The notes under the pieces were generated by a model that was not told the DNA's origin, did no database searches, and worked only from the letters and a program-made list of their open reading frames with translations. The position numbers and the translations under genes were made by a program. A stretch of 64,000 nt of DNA from Echinometra lucunter (taxonomy: Eukaryota > Echinodermata > Echinoidea > Camarodonta > Echinometridae): NCBI GenBank assembly GCA_029962745.1, contig CM057158.1, positions 10,049,819 to 10,113,818 on the forward strand, given 5' to 3'. Below are positions 50,501 through 61,090 of this stretch, piece after piece (position 1 is the stretch's first letter; each line of letters opens with the position of its first letter).

Positions 50501-53500
50501 TGACTCTGTAAGCACATTATAGTTGAGAAATTGTTTATTCTTATCAAAGAAAGGGGAGCCTTTTTTTTCATGTAAAAAATGGTTACAATCAAAAAATTAA
50601 AACATGTTATCGATTTTCGAAAATTTAGACGGTCACGTGTGTGACCAAAAAGTTTCACTTTCCAGAGAATGGTGCGTATGTGGATTGGATCTGGACTGCT
50701 ATGTGAACCTGTGAACTTTTCCAGGCCTATCATAATTTTCATGTAATAATAGAGGAACATGGGACTTTGCAGACTTATATACACATGGGTCAAGCTTCCA
50801 CAATATTTCTGAAATGATAGACATTTCTCATTTTCAAGTTTAACATTTACAGTGCTACACAAGATATTCATGTGCAAGATGCTACGAGACCCTTACAGTA
50901 ACAAAAAGCAAATTTTAATGCCCATTATCATGTATGCACGTGTGAGAAAAGGGTTATTGATCAATTCAAGACAGATGGTCTACATATCTAATTTTTGTAC
51001 TAACTCACCCTACTGGGTCCTGCTGGGCTACCAATGGGAGGCATCTCCCACATGGATTGGTTGGTGAACTTGTTGAAGAAGTACCAGCGCTGTTCACGCT
51101 TACTCCAAAACCTTCTCCATCCTTTCTGGAGCAGCTCCATGGGGAGATCATGGGAAGGGTCTGGGCTATGAGGCATCTGAGATGGTGGAGATGTGGCACC
51201 TGTATCAAAATTAATTAAAAATGAGAAAGAAAATCAGAAAATGTAATTCATGAGGAAAACTAAACATAGTTAACATGCAGGTCAGCTTAGTTAGCTGTTT
51301 CAGAAAATTAAATTTAAGTTATTCATACAGTACTTTCTAGAGTTTTGACCAGGACAAAAAGAAGATGGTGGTGGAAAAGAAGAAGAAGAAGAAAAAAAAA
51401 AGTATAAATCATTCTAAAATATATTTTAAAAAGGGAAGGTAGAATCGTAAAGCTTACCAGAGATATTTGACTGATGGGGATGATGTTGATGAAGGGGATG
51501 AGGATGCTGCTGAGGACCACTTGGTTGCTGCTGCCCAGGCTGTACTGGAAAGTGCTGAAATGGGCTCTGCTGCTGACCATTTCCCTTGCCTGGAGCTACC
51601 GCAGGACTCTGGGGCACGGGAGTCTTTGGTTGAGGCGATGATGAGGATGATGATAAGTGAGGGGCAAAATGGTGTCCTATGGACTGCTGCCTCACACTGA
51701 CAGGTGGCAGGGCATGCCGGCTGGACCCTTGCTTTGACATGTCCATAATGCTGTTCTGCAGAAATGGGGAAAATAGGTAGACATAGATTTTGCTGAACTT
51801 TGATAACTCTCATCATTTGATCATGTCAACCCTTTGAGGCAAGACTTCCTTATGCGACAGCCACCCAAAATGAAAAAAAAAAAAGAAAAAAAGTATATTT
51901 ATATGGGTGTAAAATGGGAAGCTACAGACTATACATGTATATACCGGGTGTTCCACAAAAAGCGGAACGGTGGATTTTCAGTACTTTACCTTCAGAAAGT
52001 AGATAATCTTTTTACTTTAGTAGGTAAAGCATCTTCTACCAAAGAGATACCAAGACCATTAAATTTGGTGAAGAAATTTTGATTCCGTTTCTTAAAACAC
52101 AGTAATTTTTTATTCTCACCTTTTTTGCGACAGTGGAGAGCAGAATTGTGTCGGGAGTGGCCTTTGTGTATGGCACGATTTGTTGCTAACATGCATCAAT
52201 GGAGTTCCCTCAAACATCGTATCATGAAAGGCCATCCCGACACAAAGCTACTCTCATCCATTGCCAAAAATTTGAAAGTAACTGTATTTTTAAGAAATGG
52301 GCAGAGAATACAAATTACTTCACCAAACTCAATGATCTTGGTATCATTTTCTTCGGTAGACGATGCTTTACCCACTGATGTAAATAAAATATTGCTTTAT
52401 TCTGTTTCAAATTATAAAAACCTTCTTGTCTGGACATAGTACTATCTCTTTCTCTTCTTCACAATATCCCCCCTCAAGCATTACAAACCCCCCTCTTCGC
52501 TGCATATATGCCCCCAAAAGAAAACCCCTTTTCCACCCTCCGGGCCAAAACTATATTAAAACAGAGCATTTCAGGAGCTCAAAACTCTCTATACTAGCTC
52601 CTTAATATACCCGTACCCAAGACGTCTCGAGTATGAATTTTCCCCATAGAAAATGTACACAGCGCTCTTCGAAATCGCGCCAAAACGCAAGCGTTTGGGT
52701 ATATATTTTTGCCATAGAGAATTGTGTACTGTACAAACCTCAAATACTGCTTTATTCCGTTTCAAATTATGAAAACCTTCTCATCTAGACACATACTATC
52801 TCTTTCTCTTCTTCACAATATCCCCCCTCAAGTATTAAAATCCCCTTTTTGCTGCATATATGCCCCCAAAAGAAAACCCCTTTTACTAGCTCCTTAATAT
52901 ACTCAAACCTTCGGGTTTTGTCGCGAAATCACAAAGTGCTGTGTACAGTTTCTATGCGAAAAATACGTACCCAAGACGTCTTGGGTACATATTTTTCCTG
53001 TAGCAAATGTACACAACGCTCCTCAAAATCGCACCAAAACGTAAGCGTTTGGGTATATATTTTTGCCAAGATGTCTTGGGTACGAATTTTTCGCATAGAA
53101 AATGTACACAGCACTTTGTGATTTCGTGGCAAAACTCGAAGGTTTGGGTATATCAAGAAGCTAGTATAGAGAATTTTGAGCTCCTATTTGCTCTGTTTTA
53201 ATATAGTTTTGATCATGATTACGAATGATCTCAGTGATATTTTATAAATCAAAACAATTAGAGCCTTTATCGTAAGCCAGGAATTTTCAGTGAATTAATT
53301 TTTTTAATGAATGGAAGTTGTGCATGCGGTCGCATTGTGAAGAAAAGTTTTGTGGGCTTTTTATGTCGACCAAAATCATGAGAGTAAAATCAGAATTGAA
53401 ATCAATTATATTGTTTAATAACCAATTCACATCGGACCAAAATAATTTATTTGTAACCCCCTTCCCTGTTTTGATTGTCATTTTTATCTTGTGTTTGACT

Positions 53501-56500
53501 TTGATGCGTGGCTTTGTGTTACTCTGCTTGCGTCTGTAGAGTTTTGGCTATTATTTTCGAAAATGGAGAAGCAATGATTTAATTATAACAATGAAGTATG
53601 GCAATTCGATTTACTTTATTATGTTTGATTATAAAATAAAAATGACGTTTTGATCATGCTTACGTTAGGAAATAATCACAGCAGTGTCATTCTCTGCTGT
53701 TTTGAAAGCTATTATTTGTGTCATCTACATGCCCCAATCTACATGCAGATATTTTTTAATGAATAGTTGCCTAGATATGCAGGTGCGATCATGCACTGGA
53801 ATGTTATGCAAGTTTTGGCCTGCTCGTATCGAATAAATGCAATAGCTTCATTTAAAACAGAAGTTAGAAACTTAGGTTATCGAGAGTTGAGACCTGTATC
53901 ACAATGAAAGTTCTTTGGAAATTATGATGGAATATTAATTTTTTGGTACTTATGTTGAAGTGATTGTCTCTGCCTCCCCTTTCTTGACCATTTTTGTCAT
54001 TTCATATCACGTTGTGCGTTCCAATTCGGTCTTGTATAGTGTGTGGTTTGCCTGTGTGTACCGCAACCGGTGGTAGATAGGCCTACTGTTGCGTCTTTCA
54101 GTATGAACCTGATCGATTGTTCGTTGATACGACGTCATCAAGAATCCATTCTTTGACAGTGTACAGCTGCAAAATTGTAGTTTCTAAGATCAATGTCGCC
54201 GATAAACATCGCTAATGAATGGCAAAAATAAAGAATTTTGTGCAAAATTGTTAACAGAAAAGGTGAGTAGAGAGTGTGCTACTCGCGAGTAACGAGTAAA
54301 AAACAGTACTCGTCCATCATGCAAGTAGTTCAAGCAGTAAATGCCTACTCGCGAGGTGATTTTTCAAACAGCACTCGAGTCTACTCGAGTAGTCGAGTAC
54401 TCGTGCCAGGCCTAGCGAGTAGCAACTTGCATGTGCAACCCATACTGGCCAATCCGCGTGGAGTATCTCCTAAATACGACGCTCTGTTATCTTTGTTTAC
54501 ATATTTTATCCATGCCATGCTCTTTCCAGTTGACATACTTTCTTGAGTGTAGAGGCAACACACTCAATACGATTATAGGCCTAAGTAACTTATAACTCCG
54601 ATCGAGGTGAGTATGATTGCAATTACGATTAAATCTTGGGAATTCGAACACACTGTAAAAAGGATTATAAACAGTTTTTTTAATACGATACGGTTAGAAA
54701 GGGTGTGCAGGCTGATGTATCAATGAGGTCTATATTTTTATGAACGGTGATAGATCTCTCGATTTCGTGCAGAGTGTAATGGCTCGCGCGTGTAGTGCAT
54801 TGTACAGGCACAAGCGTAAATTGTTAAATGTTGACAGGTGGGCAGGTTCGAATCCACATGGAAATCATTTTTATTTTTATTCTATATTTTTAATTTTTTC
54901 TTTTCTTTTTAACACATTTAAAAAACAGTTTTAAAACGCGGGTACGTTCATGCAATCATTCGCCGGCCGTAAGATTTAATGAGTAAGATCGCCAAACTGA
55001 ACAGGAAAAGTTGTGTTGAAAGCGGCAGGATTTCAATCACGTTTAAAAGATGAACATGGAAGAATGGTTTCAAAAAAGGTAAAAGGGAGAATGAAAGAGA
55101 AATGGAATGATAAAGCTAAGTAGAAAAAGAAACAAGGGAATACATGATGGAAGAAAAAAAAAAAAGTAGACCCCCTACCCTTATAGTACAAGAGAACTTG
55201 GACAGAAAAGAAATAAGTTTAGTAAAGGGAACTTGCACTGAAGACAAGATAAATCAAGGTTCATGCACTTTTACATGTAGGAAAAGAATGGGATAGAAAA
55301 ATTAAGAAATATATGGGAAGGATAGAAGAAAAGATGAATAAAAATGAAAATGGAAAGGAAGACAGATAAAAACAAGAAAAATATAACTGAAATAAAGATA
55401 TAAGTCTATGTAGGAAGGATGGAAGAAAAAAAATGAAAGAAAATTAAGGAAGACAGAAAGGAAGATAAAAACAAAGAAAAGCATAAAGGAACGACCAAAA
55501 AGATAGAAATACAATATTAGCCTCAGGGAGAAAGAAGAAAGATAAAGGAAGAAGGAAAGGAAAAGGTGACAAAGAATGAAATGAGGAAAGACAGAGAATT
55601 AAGAAAAAAAGGTATAGGTCTGTATACATAAGGGAAAGACAAAAGAAACTGGTGAAATAAGCAAACACTAAAGGAAACATGAGGAAAGAACAATATCAGA
55701 TTGAAAGGTGATATCAAAGAATAAAACGTAAAGATAAAGGGTGACAGAAAGGAAGCGACAAGGAGGAATAACTTGTGAGGAAATAATTAAGACACAGAAA
55801 AAAATAGACCAATAAAATATTGTGGAACAAGTACAACACTAACGATGTGGCAATGAATTCATATTTAATTTTTCATCTTTCGTTTAATAAGAGGCCATAC
55901 AAGCTTATTTAACTTGGCGCAACTCAACAAGGGCGTGTGGTAAATTTATGTGCAATAGGCCATACCGTTAAATAATGAGATGTTTACCCCCAAAAGAAAG
56001 TTTTGGGGGCATGAAAGAATAAGCAGCTTTCAACTACCAATCATTTCACTTAGACTTACATCCTTCCAACGTGTCCGAACTTGTGAATCCCCCCCCCCCC
56101 CCCCCGGCTAGCACCAGTGGAAAATGGCACTGCTTATATAATGCTGCAAGAGAGAATCATGATCTAAAATGAATAATAGTAGTAAATTCTATGCCAAGCC
56201 GTTACTGAACGCACCTAGCCAAAAAGGAAGGGGCAACAGGAGTTATCGTCCCCATCCAAATACACATGCTAATCATTATTTTTCCAAGTAATATTATAAT
56301 TGGAAGTATCATGCAGTGATACATTTTCATACAAATGAATCTTTCGCAAAATAATGTCAAGCACACGTGAAATTTTCCACGGGTCCTTGCTGCTAGAAGA
56401 GGAGGAAGAGGAAGAAGGAGGAGGAGGAGGAGGAGGAGGAGGAGGAGGAGGAGGAAGAAGAAGACGAGGAAGAAGAAGAAGAAGAAGAAGAAGAAGAAGA

Positions 56501-59061
56501 AGAAGCAGAAGAAGCAGAAGAAGAAGAAGAAGAAGAAGAAGAAGAAGAAGAAGAAGAAGAAGAAGATAATTGTGCTGATTCTTGAATCTTGACCAGCATT
56601 CATGTCTTCAGCAGATTATAAACCTAAGTTCAGTTCCAAAATATTATTCTTGGAACCACAAATGCACGGGAACATTGATTCGCGGGACCCAAACACGCTA
56701 GCTGTACCCGGCGCTATCCGCCGGGTACAGGCAGCTAGTATTAACTAAGATGGCCAAACATGTCAATGAATTTGGGTCAATTTCCCGGTAGTTTTCCTGC
56801 TACAGCTGTACAGTGCTAACCTAAGCTAGCCAGGCCATGGCCAGTCAGTTACCATGCTGTTGCATTCACGCGCTTCTGTCTCTAAGTGAGGAGCCAACCC
56901 TACCCAAATAGGCTGACGAACGAGAGACATTCGGTCTAGATAGGGACATACAGTCGGTCCAGTCAGAGTAGCGTCCAGGGGCCCGTTTCACGAAACCGTC
57001 ATAAGTCAACTTCTCAGCTAAGATCGCCGCTAGTTGCCTAGTTGTCTGCTATGTCATGTATGTGTTTCACGAAGCCGTGTTTGCCAAGATCAACGCCAAC
57101 ATCCCGACTAAGAACTTATGACGCCATCACATGCCACTAATTTGGTAGATTATGGCTGGCCAAAATGGAAGCTACATAGATTTAAAAAAATAATTCAAAT
57201 CTTTCTTTTCTAAGGGTTCATGCAATCAGTAATTCATCCTTGCTCATGTATAAATATTATATTTCATGTTTCATATGAAACGATCTGCAAAAAAAAAGGT
57301 TTCCCAGGGGGTTTCTCCCGTGATTGTAACATCTCACAAAAGAGCGCAATTCTGCCACGTCAGGCAAGGCATAGACAAAGGGATAGTCTGTAGATTTCAG
57401 ACCCATATTTATTCAAAGATAATTTATATCATAGATTTTTAAACAAAATACTTTTTAAGACACATATTTTAGCTTGCAATTTGCCAAAATTATGCATATC
57501 AACGTTTTGGTCAAGACATGACGCTGGATAAACATTTAATTTGCCTCCTTTTTCTGATCATGAACGGAAGCTGAGGTTTATTTTGCAAATCTAGTGTCCC
57601 GGGGGTACCCATCTTACGTTCAAAACAACAATGAATTTAATTAATTACTAACATGACTAAAAACAGAATTTTATTTGGTTTTTCTTTGGTTTAATCTGCC
57701 TTCTTTGAAAATATCTTGTATCTATAACCCCCTGCTTCTATTTCTAATCTTTGCTCTCACCAGTTCACTCAAATAATTGCAGTTCTGATAATTTCTTTTT
57801 TACAAAATATAGAGTAAACTGCCCGAGATTCGACCGCTTAAGCTTTTCTGCAATATTTATTCTGCTAAACTTACTTTTCACAAAATCATATCTACATAAA
57901 TTCATGTCAAATATATTAAACTATTTTTATCACAATGTTTATTTTTTCAAATGCATCACAATTTTTTAGAAAATATGAAAATATATCGCTATGTTTCATG
58001 CCCTTCATTCGATATCCCCCGGCAATCATTCGACCGGGCGCAACTGCGCGTTCAATGTCAACGCGTATGAGGGCCGCTGAAATGCGCCGCATCACACACG
58101 GTTGTCCATCGCGGAAGTTGCGGCGCCCGCGGTGCTCCCGTTGCGGTCGAATGAAGGCCAGCGGGGACTTGCATTCAACTTTGTACATGAAGTCACTGTA
58201 TCGGCAGATACGGGGGGTTTGGTTTTTCATTTGTTTTTCGCCGATACCATCACACTCGGAGCTTGCGATAAACGAAAAAGCTCGTCACAAAACCGCCGAT
58301 TTCTTTATTTTTAGCGCTTTTTCTGCGATCCTATTTCTTAGCAGTGGACTTAAGCCTTCGCGTGCTTTGGAAATATGGCGCCGATTTTGCATTTTTGACG
58401 CCGGAATTTGGCTTTTTAGATGGATTTTTGGAGGTGACTAAGGGACTTTCTTGTGGTGAGTGACAATGTCTCTGTGTGTAATGAAGTGATTAGTGTGTGT
58501 TGTGACAATAATATGTGCTGGCTTGTGATATAGTGATAATAGGTCGAATCACAGCACAGGTCGAATGATGGGCACTTTACTCTACGTGTGATTGTGATCA
58601 AGGCTATGTGTTGTCACATTTCCTCATCGATTCATGAGATATTTAGCTAGCATGCTCTTTGTGAAACGGTTTAGCAAGATTAGAGTCATCTCCGTAGTTG
58701 GCGGACAAAGATATGACTAACTTGGCGTTGATTTCCAGAAACGGCCCCCTGTCAGAGTAGCGTCCAGTCACGCTAACGACAACTGAACGATCGGTACGGT
58801 AGCCCGTGCGCCGCGCGCCGCGTAGGCGTGCCGATCTGATGCAAACTCAAGCAAAACAAAAATATTGACCTGGGCATTTTATAAACAATTATTAACAAGC
58901 AACAAATTCATCTCAAATATCCAAAAAGATATGAAACTCTACTCTAAAATTTCACAATTACGAAATTACCTCAAAAATGAAAAAATGAAGAACTGGTCAT
59001 TGAGAAATCAACGATTTTATTGAAAAATGTTATGATGTATAACGCTCACTTCGACAGCCAT
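38619..59061 (-). CDS. PCIF1: PCIF1/CAPAM, cap-specific adenosine N6-methyltransferase, with long C-terminal tail
   Basis: PCIF1 binds the phosphorylated RNA polymerase II tail through a WW domain and methylates N6 of cap-adjacent 2'-O-methyladenosine, giving m6Am. Exons: 59050-59061 (inferred first exon), 51458-51755, 51009-51199, 48147-48298, 47421-47575, 46363-46510, 45759-45842, 44780-44879, 43638-43800, 42948-43123, 42331-42417, 41641-41825, 41199-41292, 40729-40829, 40269-40343, 38619-39798. Phases agree; the product is 1066 residues, against about 704 in human. The WW domain spans residues about 120-160 ([28 protein letters not shown]). Core matches include [43 protein letters not shown] and EHEYRSG. 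The catalytic NPPF motif is intact at about residues 599-602. The last exon encodes about 390 Ser-, Pro- and Lys-rich residues ending in [11 protein letters not shown]. If exon 1 is wrong, the ATG at 51746 gives MDMSKQG. Confidence 0.94.
42540..42926. mobile_element. Inverted-repeat element in PCIF1 intron 10
   Basis: GCTCATCAGCTCAAGCTTA at the left is inverted at the right as TAAGCTCGAGCTGATGAG. Further AGCTGGCTATT words occur in both directions, and a third GCTCAAGCTGATGAGAA lies at about 42740. It ends about 20 bp from the donor at 42948. Confidence 0.65.
44041..44570. repeat. ACT/GCT trinucleotide microsatellite in PCIF1 intron 8
   Basis: About 530 bp of ACT repeats with scattered GCT and CCT variants. 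The 217-codon open frame through it is nearly all Thr and Ala, a by-product of the period. The length is likely polymorphic. Confidence 0.95.
46871..47291 (-). mobile_element. TTAA-flanked (piggyBac-like) MITE, copy 2
   Basis: It begins TTAACCCATTCATGACAG and ends ACAAATGGGTTAA with TTAA on both sides. Reverse-complemented, it aligns with the copy at 25418-25833, including ATTGACGCAACCAAAATGGG and TTGCCAATTT words. It lies in PCIF1 intron 5, between the exons at 47421 and 46510. Confidence 0.8.
47780..47965 (-). repeat. tRNA-derived SINE in PCIF1 intron 4
   Basis: On the - strand a tRNA-like head (GGTGTATTGGTTCATTC, then GGTTTAAATCCC as B-box) is followed by GGCAAGACATCAATCCAT and CTACCCAGGTGTAAATTGGG. 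The body matches the SINE at 13829-14040. Confidence 0.7.
48629..49961. promoter_or_regulatory. Array of DR1-like nuclear receptor motifs
   Basis: Each 157-bp unit carries TGACCTTTGACC, reverse complement GGTCAAAGGTCA, which is a direct repeat with 1-bp spacing as bound by RXR, HNF4 or COUP-TF type receptors. Eight of ten copies keep the motif exactly. A GTGACCT half-site lies about 10 bp further on in most units. Binding is inference from motif only. Confidence 0.45.
50071..50120. repeat. GGAC minisatellite at the end of the 157-bp array
   Basis: GACGGACG-type units, about 50 bp, between the last 157-bp unit and the terminal hairpin. The small relative at 6903-7190 keeps a decayed version (CATCCATCCAT). 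Confidence 0.8.
52006..52397. mobile_element. Long foldback MITE in PCIF1 intron 2 (first intron of the annotated gene)
   Basis: Two arms of about 180 bp face each other across a short centre near 52190-52210. Paired words include GGTAAAGCATCTTCTACC / GGTAGACGATGCTTTACC, ATTTGGTGAAG / CTTCACCAAA and TGTGTCGGGA / TCCCGACACA. A CCGGGTGTTCCAC word just before the left arm may be the original terminus. Confidence 0.75.
52547..53210. mobile_element. Nested foldback element with 60-bp inverted ends
   Basis: AAAACTATATTAAAACAGAG at the left is exactly inverted at the right, and the match runs on through GGAGCTCAAAA-TCTCTATACTAGCT. A second hairpin inside has CACAAAGTGCTGTGTACA facing its inverse, with GACGTCTTGGGTAC. 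A segment of about 140 bp (near 52745-52885) repeats the sequence just outside the left end (52392-52530). Confidence 0.75.
54270..54420. mobile_element. hAT-type remnant with ACTCGAGTA repeats
   Basis: Dense ACTCG/CGAGT words, including TACTCGAGTAGTCGAGTACTC and CGAGTAACGAGTA. The right side reads GTGCCAGGCCTAG, typical of a hAT terminus when reversed. No transposase is seen. Confidence 0.45.
55070..55805. repeat. Long purine-rich tract
   Basis: About 730 bp in which A and G dominate the + strand, in diverged GGAAGG, AAAGAGAAA and AGATAAA units. Phe/Ser/Leu-rich open frames on the other strand result from the composition. No gene is supported. Confidence 0.75.
55986..56010. repeat. CCCCCAAAA hairpin
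   Basis: CCCCCAAAA and TTTTGGGGG flank a 5-base loop. It is a short perfect hairpin of unknown origin. Confidence 0.6.
56397..56567. repeat. GAA/GGA microsatellite
   Basis: A GGA-repeat block followed by a GAA-repeat block, about 170 bp, homopurine on the + strand. The Arg- or Ser-rich open frames are by-products. Confidence 0.95.
56979..58750. mobile_element. 1.77-kb insertion flanked by a 17-bp direct repeat
   Basis: GTCAGAGTAGCGTCCAG occurs at 56962-56978 and again at 58751-58767, exactly at the borders of the insertion. The ends GGGCCCGTTTCACGAAACC and, reversed, GGGGGCCGTTTCTGGAAATC are imperfect inverted repeats. The outer arms (56979-57118 and about 58640-58750) look like one GTTTCACGAA-type MITE split by later insertion of the 57811-58584 element and AT-rich sequence. 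Confidence 0.7.
57811..58584. mobile_element. Nested transposon with GGTCGAAT subterminal motifs
   Basis: AGAGTAAACTGCCCGAGATTC at the left is inverted at the right (GAATGATGGGCACTTTACTCT), with TA on the outside. ATTCGACC/GGTCGAAT occurs at least five times, facing inward near the ends and again in the middle, as transposase-binding subterminal repeats do. The centre (58010-58400) is CpG-rich and GC-rich. Overlapping open frames of up to 168 codons have no recognised family. Confidence 0.6.
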
Positions 59062-59110
59062 CTTGGCAAGCTCACCCTTTGCATTATGGGAAAGCTTTTT
59101 TTTTTTTTGA
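59050..59110 (-). promoter_or_regulatory. Candidate PCIF1 first exon and core promoter
   Basis: On the - strand the sequence CCAAGATGGCTGTCGAA is followed by the donor GTGAGC. It has the YY1-type AAGATGGC element often placed at the start codon of TATA-less genes. The four codons M-A-V-E join in phase 0 to the acceptor at 51755, giving [12 protein letters not shown], which resembles the human PCIF1 start MANENHG. The intron would be about 7.3 kb. This is an inference from splice signals and N-terminal similarity; no transcript evidence is available here. Confidence 0.5.
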
Positions 59111-59289
59111 CAACCTCGTTTCCAGCGAATTATTTTTCGCAGGAATAGAGGTTCAAAAGCAGGGCTCACTGCACACCTTTCACAGGCACTTCACTGTTTA
59201 GCGCCAGAACTATTTACTTAAAGTGGGGGAATTGTTTGACAAAATTTTAAAGCAAAAGATTGAGAGAAAGTGAGAAAGAGGACAACAGA

Positions 59290-60890
59290 GCAAATTTGAT
59301 ATATATCTCCTTGGCCCCCTCCTTTTTATATTGTACATAAATGATTTCCGTTTTTCATCAGACATCTTAATATCTTTCATTTTTTTTCGCAGATGATTCA
59401 AGTTTATTTTTTTCTCATAAAAATCCTGGAATCTGAAACGGTTAACAGTGAACTAAAGAATGTTGTTCTGTGGATTGTTGTCTTTGAACCTTCAAAAAAA
59501 CTAATTATATGTTTTTTAGTAACTCCCAGCCAGATTTACCTCAAGGTATAAAATGTTAACATTGAGAGAGTAACATCCACTAAGTTCCTTGGGTTACAGA
59601 TTGATGAGAAGTTGACTTGGGTGTCTCACTGTAGCAATATTTGTAAAGTTATGTCTAAAAACACTGGTATAATCTGTAAATTACGTTCTTTTGTGCCACA
59701 TGAAACTCTACTTATTTTATATTCTACTCTGATTTTACCCTATCTTAATCATGTTACTTACGGTGTGTTGCAGCATGGGGGAAGTCGCTAAAGGCGCAAC
59801 TTGATAAAATACTTATCGCACAGAAAAGGGCGATTAGAATTGTTTTCCATGTAAATTACCGTGCTCATACTAATGTTTTGTTTCACAGCAATAAACTGTT
59901 AAAGGTTGAGGATATCTATCTATTGCAGTTTGGTTCAATCATGTATAATTTTAAAAATGGTACTCTCCCAAATGCATTAGTTCAGTTATTTAGAAAGAAC
60001 AGTCAAATTCATAGTCATGATACCAGGCAGGCAACTGCTCTTCATATACCACGAGTAAGAACTGCCTTTGCTCTGAATACATTAGCTTATTATGCTTATA
60101 CAAGTCCCAAGTTTTGGAACGCACTTCCAATGGACGTATCTCGTTCTGTCAGTGTATCTGTTTTTAAACGTAAACTGAAATTACATTTGTTGAGTAATTA
60201 CGCTGAAAATGTCCAGTGTTAAAAATATGTTATCACATTATGTTACTATGTTAATATGAATGATCCTTCCTTATTGTCTTCCCAATCTTTTTATTTTCTC
60301 CTCTATAGGCTGGCATTTTGCCTTTCAAATTTTGTCATTTCTCATTAATGGTTGTGTTATGTTTGTTCCCCTACCCCTCTCTAACCCTCTCTTTTATCTC
60401 AAAAACTTTCCCCTGTATATAATTTTCCCCTAAGTTCTCAACTTTCCTGCCTTTTTTAAATTTCTTTTCCTTTCTCTCTGTTTTTGTGCTTTTGATCTCT
60501 ATTTTTCTGTTTATAACAATGTATATATCTTAATCTTTCTCTCCTTTCATTTATCTCTTTTTGTATATACCATATATTCCTTCTTTCTCCTATCTCCATG
60601 TGTAGTCTTCTGTAGTCTTATTTAAGGTATTTTATTTTTCCCGAAGTTATTTATGCATATTATGCTCATGTAATCATATCCTCTGGGGGCCTTACTTTAA
60701 CAAGCCCAGCTTCTACAAGGTCTCCTCTTTCTTTCATCTCCTTAATATGCATTACTCTTACTGTTATGACATGACGTATTTAATCATCTCAATCTTTCAT
60801 TTGTTATGTAGATTATCTGTTTAACCTGTTATCTTTTATAATACTATGTATAAAAGAAAGAAATAAAATGAACTATGAACTATGAACTAT
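59290..60890 (+). pseudogene. Decayed non-LTR retrotransposon (L2/CR1/jockey-like), 5'-truncated
   Basis: Frameshifted pieces of a reverse transcriptase can be followed: YINDF near 59330, the palm motif FADD at 59386-59397, STKFLGLQIDEKLTW near 59580, and PYLNH before the frameshift near 59780. After it comes AQKRAIRIV and a 114-codon open end (59878-60222) with HDTRQ-T-LHIPR and GPKFWN-type SPKFWNALP. A 650-bp 3' UTR follows and ends near 60890 in three tandem copies of ATGAACT, a microsatellite-like terminus typical of L2-type LINEs. Several stops and frameshifts show that it is inactive. Confidence 0.8.
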
Positions 60891-61055
60891 AATTCTTAAA
60901 GTACGCTTTGAATCTGAGACGTACGTATCTTTAAAAAAAAAATCATCAGCGATGAGGGAATTTTCTTGAGGGTTCATAACTGATGACTACGCGAGCAAAA
61001 ACAAAAACCGACCGAAAACAAAGGCGCCTTTGATTGTCCGAAGGTGATTTTTTTT

Positions 61056-61090
61056 TTTTTTTTTTTTTGGGGGGGGGGGGGGGGGGGAAG
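61056..61090. repeat. Poly-T / poly-G tract
   Basis: About 20 T residues followed by about 18 G residues with a short GGAAGGGG end. Sequence quality may be poor here. Confidence 0.8.

Noticed and set aside
50488..50877. 129-codon open frame on the - strand
   Set aside because: It has no recognisable family, lies in a PCIF1 intron beside repeats, and the true flanking exons are clear.
56202..56603. Phe-, Arg- and Ser-rich open frames around the GAA/GGA run
   Set aside because: They are composition by-products of a microsatellite in all frames.
57935..58441. 168-codon open frame with basic residues
   Set aside because: It lies inside a transposon with inverted ends, overlaps another frame on the other strand, and has no recognisable domain; its openness is explained by local GC richness.
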